A stretch of 51,803 nucleotides of DNA from Equadaptatus sp045601305. Its GTDB lineage: Bacteria > Synergistota > Synergistia > Synergistales > Synergistaceae. Positions 7,345 to 15,166 of this stretch are shown here, piece by piece (positions within the stretch are counted from its first letter, which is position 1; every line of letters begins with the position of its first letter). The stretch spans positions 1 through 51,803 of the forward strand of contig JAZRZG010000030.1 of the NCBI GenBank assembly GCA_045601305.1, in the 5' to 3' direction. Under the pieces are notes generated by a model. That model saw nothing but the letters and a program-made list of their open reading frames with translations. It was not told the origin of the DNA and did not search any database. The position numbers and the translations under genes were made by a program.

Positions 7345-9648
7345 ATGGCTCTTGATTTCACAGAAAAAAGCAAAAAAGTATTTACCGCGGCTGCCGATAT
7401 TGCAAAAAAATACGGAAGCGCAATGCTCGGTACGGAACATCTGCTTACCGCGCTGCTTGAAGAGGATGCCGGCGGCAGAATTTGTGCGCTGCTTGAAAGC
7501 TGCGGCGCAGATGCCGGAGCAATTAAAAACGAAGCTCTGTCCGTTGCGGCGCAGGGCGAACAAACCTTGAATTCCGCCGATCTGCCGACATCGCAGGAGG
7601 CAAAGACGGTCTTTGAATTTGCCATGAAAGAAGCACGGGAACTTAACAGCGGATATATAGGCACGGAACACATACTGCTCGGATTGCTGGACGAAGAAGC
7701 GGAAGGCCGTCCGGGAATATTGTCCGCGCACGGTGTTACCGCCCTTAAAATGCGCAGCGTGCTTGCCTCTTTTCCCGTTGCAGATGAAAATAAAAGCGAA
7801 ATGTCAAAAACAGAGCCTGAAAAAACAAAAACAGAAATATTGACACAAACGGAAACTCCTGTGCTTGACGAGGTCGCAGCTGATTTAACAGCAGAAGCAG
7901 CCGCAGGAAAACTTGACCCTGTAATCGGCAGAGACAAAGAAATTCAGCGTGTCATTCAGATACTTTCCAGAAAAACCAAACACAACCCGATACTTGTCGG
8001 TGAGCCCGGCGTTGGCAAAACCGCTGTTGTTGAAGGACTTGCGGCGCTTATGGCAGCTGACAGAGTGCCCGAGAACATGAGAAACAAAAGGCTTATGCAG
8101 CTGAACGTTGCCTCACTTGTAGCCGGTACGAAATACCGCGGCGAATTTGAAGAAAAAATTACCAAGCTGATAAAGGAAGTATTTGAAGCGGAGAATATCA
8201 TTCTTTTTATTGATGAAATACACACAATAGTAGGTGCTGGCGGAACAGAAGGGGCAGTTGACGCGGCAAACATACTCAAGCCGAGCCTTGCGCGCGGAGA
8301 AATTCAGCTCATTGGAGCCACAACAATTTCCGAATACAGAAAATACATTGAAAAAGACAGCGCGCTGGAACGCCGTTTCCAGCCTGTTGCTGTTGAAGAA
8401 CCATCAGAAGATGACACATATGAAATACTTAAAGGGGTGCGCGAAAGCTATGAAAAGCACCACAGAGTTAAAATCAGCGATGAGGCGCTGAAAGCGGCTG
8501 TTTCACTTTCAAAACGTTACATAACTGACCGTTTCCTTCCGGACAAAGCGATTGACCTTGTAGATGAAGCAGCGGCAAGAGTAAAAATCCGCCAGCTCAC
8601 AGATAACAATGGCAAGGCAGAAGTTATTTCCGCCGATATTGCGGAAGCCGTTTCCGCATGGTCGAAAGTTCCTGTGTCGCAGCTTACGGAAGATGAAAGC
8701 TGCAGACTGCTGAAAATGGAAGAAGAACTTGCAAAAACAGTGATTGGACAGGAAGATGCGCTTCATGCCGTTGCCAGTGCCGTGCGCCGTGCCAGAACAG
8801 GACTCAGAGATTCTAAACGCCCGCTGGGCAGCTTCCTTTTCCTCGGCCCGACAGGTGTCGGCAAAACACAAGTTGCGCGCTGCCTTGCCAATTTCCTTTT
8901 CGGCAGTGACGACGCAATGATACGCCTTGACATGAGTGAATACATGGAACGACATGAAGCCGCGAAACTTATAGGACCGCCGCCCGGTTACGCCGGTTAC
9001 GAAGAAGGCGGAAAACTTACCGAGGCAATACGCCGCAGACCCTATTCGGTAGTTCTGTTTGACGAGGTGGAGAAGGCGCACCCCGACGTTTACAATATGA
9101 TGCTTCAGCTGCTTGACGACGGACGGCTTACCGACGGACAGGGGCATCTTGCTGATTTCCGCAACGCAATAATAATTATGACAAGCAATCTCGGCGTTCC
9201 TGAAGAAGTGAAGCCTGTCAGCCTCGGTTTCGGCTCATCTGCTGAAACTTCCGCAAGACCTGACCATGAGAAACTGAAAACAGCCATGCTCGCGGAAGCG
9301 GCGGAATTTTTCCGCCCCGAATTTCTTAACAGAATAGATGAAATGATAGTCTTTAACGCGCTGGAACGCGATGATTTATACAAAATCATTGATGTGCTTT
9401 TGAAACGTGTACTTGACACTGCCGAAACAAAAGGAATTGAACTCACGGTTGACGCCTCTGCCAAAGAATTTATGCTTGAAAAAGCCTACAATCCGAAGTA
9501 CGGCGCAAGACCTCTGCGCAGAGCAATACAGACAATGATAGAGGACGAAATTGCCGAACGGCTGCTTTCAAAAGATATTGTTTTTGGTGATAAACTGGAA
9601 ATTTCCTCAGACGGAAAACGTCTGACGTTTGAGAAGTACAGCGGTTAG
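7345..9648 (+). CDS. clpC: ClpC-type AAA+ protease ATPase lacking most of the middle domain
   Basis: 767 aa from ATG 7345 (ggtgga just upstream; GTG 7336 is the alternative). Order: double Clp N-domain (about 1-145), a Glu/Lys/Thr-rich linker, AAA-1 with Walker A GEPGVGKT near 219, AAA-2 with GPTGVGKT near 502, and a ClpB_D2-small C-terminal domain. It is expected to unfold substrates for ClpP. The distance between the two Walker A motifs is about 283 residues, some 50-60 shorter than I recall for Bacillus ClpC. The sequence runs from EAAARVKIRQL directly to ISADIAEAVSAWSKVPVSQL, leaving almost no room for the coiled-coil/UVR middle domain that binds MecA and McsB. It is downstream of ctsR in a two-gene operon. 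Confidence 0.9.
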   Translation: MALDFTEKSKKVFTAAADIAKKYGSAMLGTEHLLTALLEEDAGGRICALLESCGADAGAIKNEALSVAAQGEQTLNSADLPTSQEAKTVFEFAMKEARELNSGYIGTEHILLGLLDEEAEGRPGILSAHGVTALKMRSVLASFPVADENKSEMSKTEPEKTKTEILTQTETPVLDEVAADLTAEAAAGKLDPVIGRDKEIQRVIQILSRKTKHNPILVGEPGVGKTAVVEGLAALMAADRVPENMRNKRLMQLNVASLVAGTKYRGEFEEKITKLIKEVFEAENIILFIDEIHTIVGAGGTEGAVDAANILKPSLARGEIQLIGATTISEYRKYIEKDSALERRFQPVAVEEPSEDDTYEILKGVRESYEKHHRVKISDEALKAAVSLSKRYITDRFLPDKAIDLVDEAAARVKIRQLTDNNGKAEVISADIAEAVSAWSKVPVSQLTEDESCRLLKMEEELAKTVIGQEDALHAVASAVRRARTGLRDSKRPLGSFLFLGPTGVGKTQVARCLANFLFGSDDAMIRLDMSEYMERHEAAKLIGPPPGYAGYEEGGKLTEAIRRRPYSVVLFDEVEKAHPDVYNMMLQLLDDGRLTDGQGHLADFRNAIIIMTSNLGVPEEVKPVSLGFGSSAETSARPDHEKLKTAMLAEAAEFFRPEFLNRIDEMIVFNALERDDLYKIIDVLLKRVLDTAETKGIELTVDASAKEFMLEKAYNPKYGARPLRRAIQTMIEDEIAERLLSKDIVFGDKLEISSDGKRLTFEKYSG

Positions 9649-9703
9649 CGCTTAGCGCGCAGCACGTATTTATCAGCGGACAGATAAAAGCTGACAACTA
9701 AAA

Positions 9704-9735
9704 CAACTCCCCGAAAGGGGAGTTGGAATTTTCTT
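9704..9735 (+). terminator. Rho-independent terminator after clpC
   Basis: Perfect hairpin caactcccc / ggggagttg with a gaaa tetraloop (9704-9725), followed by gaattttcttt. It ends the ctsR-clpC operon and lies just beside the convergent tRNA-Glu. Confidence 0.85.
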
Positions 9736-9811
9736 TGGCAGTCCCTAAGGGATTCGAACCCTTGCCAACGGGCTGAGAACCCGACATCCTGGACCGCTAG
9801 ACGAAGGGACC
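9736..9811 (-). tRNA. tRNA-Glu (CTC)
   Basis: 76 nt including an encoded CCA. The acceptor pairs GGTCCCT with AGGGACT; the anticodon loop is TTCTCAG with anticodon CTC; the T-loop is TTCGAAT. It is probably co-transcribed with tRNA-Gln 14 bp upstream. Confidence 0.93.
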
Positions 9812-9825
9812 GCTAAGTATGAAAA

Positions 9826-9899
9826 TGGCTGGGGTACCTGGATTCGAACCAAGATTACCTGATCCAGAGTCAGGCGTGCTGCCGTTGCACCATACCCCA
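9826..9899 (-). tRNA. tRNA-Gln (CTG)
   Basis: 74 nt including an encoded CCA. The acceptor pairs TGGGGTA with TACCCCA; the anticodon loop is CTCTGGA with anticodon CTG, flanked by CCTGA/TCAGG. It is the first gene of a Gln-Glu tRNA pair behind a near-consensus promoter. Confidence 0.93.
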
Positions 9900-9912
9900 A
9901 CAACAGATAAAA

Positions 9913-9940
9913 ATTATAGCGTGATTTGTATCTTTGTCAA
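9913..9940 (-). promoter_or_regulatory. Promoter of the tRNA-Gln/tRNA-Glu unit
   Basis: On the minus strand, TTGACA (9940-9935), a 16-bp spacer and TATAAT (9918-9913), both perfect consensus, with the -10 lying 14 nt upstream of the tRNA-Gln 5' end. Confidence 0.85.
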
Positions 9941-10127
9941 GCGAGCGATTGCGGTGTGCCAAAATCCGTGCTGCCTACCACTATTCAAACTAAATGCAAC
10001 ACCTAACCCGCCAGGGAGTTATTACATTTACTTTGAAAAGTGGCGCAAAAATTTGTTTTTCAAATTTTTACTGCTGGAAAATTTATGTGTGAGGTTGTAA
10101 AATATTATCTTGGAGGGAATTGTATTA

Positions 10128-11840
10128 ATGACGAACTTTACGACACAGCGCAGACCGGCGAGGGTCGCCGGAACGAGGCAGGGAGAACTGAAAATTATAC
10201 CGCTTGGCGGACTTGGCGAAATAGGCAAAAATCTTACGGTGTTTCGCTGGAATGACGATATAATTGTTGTTGACTGCGGGCTGAAATTTCCTGACGAGAC
10301 TATGCTTGGAATCGATTTTGTCATTCCTGACGTTCAGTATCTCATAGAAAACAAAAAGAAAATCAAGGGAATATTTATTACGCACGGGCATGAAGACCAT
10401 ATCGGCGCGCTTCCGCTTGTGCTTCCGTCGCTGAACGTTCCTGTCTACTGTACACGGCTGGCAGCCGGTCTTATACAGAACAAACTGGATGAAGTGTGCC
10501 CTGCGTATCAGCCGAAATTTCATGAAATAACGCGAGGAGACAAGATAAAAGCCGGCGCTTTCTTAGTTGAGTTTATATCTGTGTGTCATTCTATTCCGGA
10601 TGCGCTGGCTCTTGCGGTGCGTACGCCTGTCGGTACTGTCGTGCATACCGGCGACTACAAACTTGACCCGACTCCGATTGACGGTGTCAGAACGGATTTT
10701 GCCAAATTCGCAAAGCTTGGCGAAGAAGGTGTACTTATGCTGATGTCTGACTCTACAAACGTGGAAAGAGACGGAGTGACGCCTTCGGAAAAAACTGTCG
10801 GACAGACTTTTGAAAGACTTTTCAGACTTCACAAGGACAGGCGTATTGTAATAGCAGCTTTTGCGAGTAATCTGCACAGAATTCAGCAGGTGCTTAATGT
10901 CGCGGCGCGTTTTAACAGGAAGGTTATGCTTGTTGGACGCAGTATGCTTGGCAATGTTGAGCTTGCGGCAGAGCTCGGCTGTATAAAGCTTCCAAATGAT
11001 GAAATACTTATTTCTCCCGAAGAAGCGGCGCGTATGTCTGACAACCGCCTTGTGATTCTTACTACGGGGAGTCAGGGCGAGCCGTTCTCGGGTCTTGTCC
11101 TGATGAGCAGAGGAATGCACAAAACCGTTAAAATGGGGGAAAAGGATCTGGTTATTATTTCGGCAAATCCAATCCCGGGCAATGAAAAGCTTGTCAGTCA
11201 GACTATAGACAGGCTGCTTTCCTTCGGCTGTGAGGTTGTTTACGGAAAGGAAGAAAAAACGCATGTCTCAGGTCACGCTTCACGCGATGAACTTACGATG
11301 ATGCTTTCGCTTGTCAATCCACAGTTCTTTATGCCGGTACACGGCGAGTTCCGCCATCTTACACGCCATGCGCAGTTAGCGCGTGAACTCGGCGTTCAGC
11401 AGAAAAATATTTTCATTCTTGAAAACGGCGATGTGCTTACTTTCAAGTCAGGCAAAAAAGCGCTGATTGACGGAAAAGTGACAGCAGGCTCTGTGCTTGT
11501 TGACGGTAAGGCACTCGGTGAATTTGACGGCAGCCTGCTGCGCGAAAGGCGCGAACTTTCGGAAAACGGCATTGTTGTCGTGTCTGTTGTTATTGACAGG
11601 AAAGGCAATATCAAAGCTCCTGTTCAGATAAAGACAAAGGGAAGCATTATCAGTTCCGATGAAGAAAGTCGTGACGTGCTTGAACGCGCCGTTACAAGAG
11701 CGGTTGAACAGTTCGCGCGTACGCCCGGAGCGAAACAGGAACTGCTGCCGACAGAAATAAGAAAGAGAATACGTGAAATCTGCGGACAGTCGCCGCGCAA
11801 TTATCCGACGATTATTCCGCTTATCACTACCGTAAAGTAA
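10128..11840 (+). CDS. rnj: Ribonuclease J
   Basis: 570 aa. ATG 10128 is chosen because gaggg lies about 10 nt upstream; an in-frame TTG at 10110 overlaps that SD. The beta-CASP metallo-beta-lactamase nuclease is clear: GGLGEIGKN, THGHEDHIGALP (HxHxDH), HTGDYKLDP, and the beta-CASP block SQGEP, followed by HVSGHAS and MPVHGEFRHL. The C-terminal dimerisation domain ends FARTPGAKQELLPTEIRKRIRE. RNase J is a dual endo- and 5'-3' exoribonuclease for mRNA decay and rRNA maturation. A weak promoter (tggaaa-N17-taaaat, 10075-10103) and an AT-only hairpin (10047-10069) lie upstream. Confidence 0.92.
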   Translation: MTNFTTQRRPARVAGTRQGELKIIPLGGLGEIGKNLTVFRWNDDIIVVDCGLKFPDETMLGIDFVIPDVQYLIENKKKIKGIFITHGHEDHIGALPLVLPSLNVPVYCTRLAAGLIQNKLDEVCPAYQPKFHEITRGDKIKAGAFLVEFISVCHSIPDALALAVRTPVGTVVHTGDYKLDPTPIDGVRTDFAKFAKLGEEGVLMLMSDSTNVERDGVTPSEKTVGQTFERLFRLHKDRRIVIAAFASNLHRIQQVLNVAARFNRKVMLVGRSMLGNVELAAELGCIKLPNDEILISPEEAARMSDNRLVILTTGSQGEPFSGLVLMSRGMHKTVKMGEKDLVIISANPIPGNEKLVSQTIDRLLSFGCEVVYGKEEKTHVSGHASRDELTMMLSLVNPQFFMPVHGEFRHLTRHAQLARELGVQQKNIFILENGDVLTFKSGKKALIDGKVTAGSVLVDGKALGEFDGSLLRERRELSENGIVVVSVVIDRKGNIKAPVQIKTKGSIISSDEESRDVLERAVTRAVEQFARTPGAKQELLPTEIRKRIREICGQSPRNYPTIIPLITTVK

Positions 11841-11874
11841 AAACAGCATACAAACCGGAAGGAGCAGAAAAAGT

Positions 11875-13506
11875 ATGTCATTGAACATGGTTTTGCAAGT
11901 TTGCGCAGGTATCGGGGTACTGATTTACGGAATTATCCTGATGGGGGATTCACTGCAGATTATCGCCGGCGACAAAATGCGTGTTTTAATCGGCAAACTC
12001 ACAAGTACACCGCTGAAAGGTTTTCTTGTCGGGACAGTGGTTACCGGAATTTTGCAAAGCAGCGGAGCAACAAGCGTTATGGTGGTAAGTTTTGTCGATA
12101 TTGGTTTTATGAATCTGACACAGGCAATAAGCGTGATTCTGGGTGCGAATATCGGTACTACCGTTACAGCACAGCTCATAGCTTTTAACATTCTTAATGT
12201 TGCGTATATGTGCGCGCTTATCGGCGCCGCTGTTTGCATTTTGGGAAAAACAAAACGCGTCAAACAGATTGGCGCCTGTACTGTGGGCTTTGCGCTGCTG
12301 TTTATCGGCATTCACATGATGAAGGGACCTCTCGGAGAGCTCAGCAAATATCCTAAAATCGCAGAATTGTTCGGCAGTCATCTGATTTTCGCGTTTTTGT
12401 TCGGACTTGGAATTACGCTTCTTGTACAGTCAAGTTCCGCAACGGTCGGTCTTACGATGGCATTTGCCGCACAGGGTGTTATCAATCTTCCGACAGCAAT
12501 AGTCATCTGTCTTGGTGAAAATATCGGCTCCACCGTTACCGCTGTTCTCGCTTCGCTCACTTCAAGCCGCGCGGCAAAACAGGCGGCAGCTTCACACGTA
12601 ATCGTAAAGGTTATCGGCACGCTTATAATACTCGCGCTTCTTCCGCTTTACACAAAACTTATCATCTGCACGTCAACAGATATTTCACGTCAGATAGCCA
12701 ACGCACACACGATTTTCAACGTTATTATCGCCTTCCTGTTCCTTCCGTTTGTGCCGCAGTATGCTAAGCTGATAAAGAAAATTCTGCCGGATGATGAAAG
12801 CGCCAGAGAGGCAGGTCCTATCTACCTGAACAGGGCTCTGATAAGCGTCTCTCCTGCGGCAGCCGTTCAGGCGGTCAGAAGTGAACTGATAAGACTTGCA
12901 GAATATACTTCAAAAATGCTTTTTAATGCTGAAAAGCTGTTTTTGTCAAAGGATAACAAACAGGCAGACAAACTGATAGAGCAGATTGGCAAAGCTGAAT
13001 CTAACGTTGACAGTACATCGGACGAAATTATTATTTATGCTGCGGAGGTGGGGCAGACAGGTCTTGCCGCTGACCTTTCTTCAATGCTTAATTCATGTAC
13101 CGGCGGCGTAAGCGACGTTGAACGTATAGGGGACCATGCCACGAACCTTGTTGAACTGTATCAGTTCCTTAAAGAGCATGAGCTGTCGTTCTCTGAGCAT
13201 GCTCTTAAAGAATGTCAGGCAATGTTTGAGATGGTAATTTCTGCCGTTAAATATGCTATTCAGGCGCTTAAGGAAGAAAACATCGACCTTGCGCAGCACG
13301 TGGTTGAACTTGAGGACAAAATAGATGATATGGAGCTTGAGCTTCGCGCCAAACATATTGCAAGGCTTAACGCAGGAACTTGCAAGCCGGGGGCAGGCGT
13401 TGCCTTTATAGATATGCTGAGCAATCTTGAACGAGTCGGCGACCACGCCCATAATTTGGCGCAGGTGGTGCTTGACATCAATCATCTGCACAGACACGAA
13501 AGCTAA
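11875..13506 (+). CDS. Na+/phosphate cotransporter (NptA/PNaS family) with PhoU-like C-terminus
   Basis: 543 aa, ATG preceded by ggaaggag. The N-terminal half holds about 8-9 membrane segments and the two inverted family repeats, marked by LQSSGATSV (about 60) with GANIGTTVTA, and VQSSSATVG (about 185) with GENIGSTVTA. The C-terminal 200 residues are helical with the PhoU-type pattern ERIGDHATNL ... ERVGDHAHNL. The protein is expected to import phosphate with sodium, and the PhoU-like tail may tune it. It lies 34 bp after rnj and 13 bp before uppP, probably one transcript; phosphate import fits with undecaprenyl-phosphate recycling next door. Confidence 0.88.
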   Translation: MSLNMVLQVCAGIGVLIYGIILMGDSLQIIAGDKMRVLIGKLTSTPLKGFLVGTVVTGILQSSGATSVMVVSFVDIGFMNLTQAISVILGANIGTTVTAQLIAFNILNVAYMCALIGAAVCILGKTKRVKQIGACTVGFALLFIGIHMMKGPLGELSKYPKIAELFGSHLIFAFLFGLGITLLVQSSSATVGLTMAFAAQGVINLPTAIVICLGENIGSTVTAVLASLTSSRAAKQAAASHVIVKVIGTLIILALLPLYTKLIICTSTDISRQIANAHTIFNVIIAFLFLPFVPQYAKLIKKILPDDESAREAGPIYLNRALISVSPAAAVQAVRSELIRLAEYTSKMLFNAEKLFLSKDNKQADKLIEQIGKAESNVDSTSDEIIIYAAEVGQTGLAADLSSMLNSCTGGVSDVERIGDHATNLVELYQFLKEHELSFSEHALKECQAMFEMVISAVKYAIQALKEENIDLAQHVVELEDKIDDMELELRAKHIARLNAGTCKPGAGVAFIDMLSNLERVGDHAHNLAQVVLDINHLHRHES

Positions 13507-13519
13507 GAAGGGATTTTCA

Positions 13520-14326
13520 GTGAACGAAAAAATTGTTCTGCTCGGATTTTTGCAGGGACTTACGGAATTTTTACCGGTAAGCAGTTCTGGACATCTTGCG
13601 CTTGCGCAGATTTTTTGCGGAATTGACAACGCTTCGGCTGCCTATGACATTGTTCTGCATATAGCTACAATGCTTGCCACGCTTATTTTCTTCTGCTTCG
13701 ATATTTATTATCTTGTTTCGGAATGGCTCTCCGGTTTTGTTGCAGATACTGCCAAAACCAAAGAAAGCTGGAGAACAGGCTGGGCCGTAATTTTTGCCAC
13801 AGTAATTACCGGAATTATCGGAATAGCAATGAAGCCTGTTGTGGAGAAGGTACTGCAAAATTCACTTTTTGTAGGGCTTGGACTGCTTGTAACAGGCATT
13901 CTGCTTATAGCTTCGCACTTTATTAAAGAGGGTTACGGTCACGTTCGTCCCGCAGACGGAATCATTGTCGGTATCGCTCAGGGAATTGCGACGCTTCCTG
14001 GTGTATCCCGTTCAGGTATGACAATTCTTGCCGGATGCCGCGCAGGACTTTCAAGAGATGAGGCATTCAGGCTTTCTTTTCTTGTTTCCATTCCTGCAAT
14101 TTGCGGGGCAACGCTTCTTGAAGCGCTTGACCTCGGCGGGTTCGGCGCGTTTTGCGCAGCGTTGCCTGAAGGCTGGCTGTTCGGCGCGCTGTCTGCTTTT
14201 TTGAGCGGTCTGCTTGCTTTGATTATACTTAAAAAACTTGTTATAAATGCCAAATGGTGGATATTTGGAATTTACTGTCTTTTGCTCGGTCTGGCTACGA
14301 TTGGATTTTCTTTTTTGGGGGTATAA
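13520..14326 (+). CDS. uppP: Undecaprenyl-diphosphatase UppP (BacA)
   Basis: 268 aa starting at GTG 13520 with aagaaggg upstream. An ATG further upstream in the same frame lies inside the transporter gene and is rejected. Motifs: LLGFLQGLTEFLPVSSSGHLAL at the N-terminus (BacA box with catalytic Glu/His) and LPGVSRSGMTILAG at about residue 160, the second catalytic loop with SR. About 7 membrane helices. It removes phosphate from undecaprenyl pyrophosphate so that the lipid carrier can be reused for peptidoglycan and other envelope polymers. Confidence 0.94.
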   Translation: MNEKIVLLGFLQGLTEFLPVSSSGHLALAQIFCGIDNASAAYDIVLHIATMLATLIFFCFDIYYLVSEWLSGFVADTAKTKESWRTGWAVIFATVITGIIGIAMKPVVEKVLQNSLFVGLGLLVTGILLIASHFIKEGYGHVRPADGIIVGIAQGIATLPGVSRSGMTILAGCRAGLSRDEAFRLSFLVSIPAICGATLLEALDLGGFGAFCAALPEGWLFGALSAFLSGLLALIILKKLVINAKWWIFGIYCLLLGLATIGFSFLGV

Positions 14327-14329
14327 ACA

Positions 14330-14575
14330 ATGTTCTTTAAAAACTCTGCAAAAGCATCCCTGATAATTTTTGTTTCACTTGTTCTCGGAACAGGGCTTGG
14401 CATTTTCTTTCAGCAGTTCAGCGTTACGAGGCAGCTTTTTCAGAATTTCATAGACGTTAAATTCAATATCACGGAAATAAAGCTGATATTCATAGATTTT
14501 GGACTGTTGTTCGGAATTAAAATCAATCTCGGCACAATTTTCGGCGGAGCAGCCGGAGTGTTTCTTGCGCGCTGA
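14330..14575 (+). CDS. DUF4321 small membrane protein
   Basis: 81 aa with two hydrophobic segments (about 8-27 and 52-80) and the ending KINLGTIFGGAAGVFLAR, which matches DUF4321, a family typically found next to maf. No function is known. The stop codon overlaps the maf start in TGATG, so translation is coupled. It is separated from uppP by only 3 bp. Confidence 0.75.
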   Translation: MFFKNSAKASLIIFVSLVLGTGLGIFFQQFSVTRQLFQNFIDVKFNITEIKLIFIDFGLLFGIKINLGTIFGGAAGVFLAR

Positions 14576-15165
14576 TGAAAAAGAGATTGCTGCTTGCTTC
14601 GGCAAGTCCGCGCAGACGCGCAATGCTTGCTGAACTTGGCTGGAATTTTGCCGCAGTGGCATCAGAGTATGAAGAAATTTCTGTCGAAGGTGAAACACCG
14701 GAAGAGATGACACGTCGTTTCGCGTTTGGAAAAGCGCTGGACGTTTTCAGCCGCAATCGTGACGCAGTTGTAGCAGCTGCCGACACAACGGTAGTTATTG
14801 ACAATGAAATACTGGGCAAACCAAAAGATGAGGCGGATGCCTGCCGTATGCTTTCAATGCTGCAGGGAAGGAAACACACGGTTATGACCGCGGTTGCAAT
14901 TTTTTCAGCGGAGCATGAGACTGTTTCCTTTGTTGAAAAAACAGATGTGTTTTTCAGAAAACTTTCGCCGGAAGAAATCGAAAGCTATGTCGCGACAGGC
15001 GAAAGCCTTGACAAAGCCGGAGCTTACGCAATTCAAGGGCACGGTATGCTCCTTGTTGAAAAAATCCGCGGCTGTTATTTCAACGTTGTGGGACTGCCTG
15101 TTGAACGGTTAAGCAAAGAACTTGACGCGCTCGGTTTCAGCCTTAAAGAGCAATGGGGGAATTAA
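14575..15165 (+). CDS. maf: Maf family nucleotide pyrophosphatase
   Basis: 196 aa. The N-terminal LLLASASPRRRAMLAELGWNF is the Maf signature with the SxSPRR substrate loop. Further conserved parts are AAADTTVVIDNEILGKPKD, GRKHTVMTAVAI and DKAGAYAIQGHG. Maf proteins hydrolyse non-canonical or dTTP/UTP-like nucleotides to monophosphates and restrain septation when overproduced. It is embedded in the envelope operon, overlapping the DUF4321 gene and followed one base later by the DUF5693 start. Confidence 0.93.
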   Translation: MKKRLLLASASPRRRAMLAELGWNFAAVASEYEEISVEGETPEEMTRRFAFGKALDVFSRNRDAVVAAADTTVVIDNEILGKPKDEADACRMLSMLQGRKHTVMTAVAIFSAEHETVSFVEKTDVFFRKLSPEEIESYVATGESLDKAGAYAIQGHGMLLVEKIRGCYFNVVGLPVERLSKELDALGFSLKEQWGN

Positions 15166-15166
15166 A

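Noticed and set aside
10047..10069. Hairpin aaaaatttg/caaattttt upstream of RNase J as a terminator
   Set aside because: The stem has almost no GC pairs and no gene on the plus strand ends nearby; it is probably a chance AT palindrome.
9819..10100. Plus-strand open frame over the tRNA-Gln gene
   Set aside because: It runs antisense through tRNA-Gln and through the tRNA promoter, has no SD, and its protein shows only tRNA-derived sequence.
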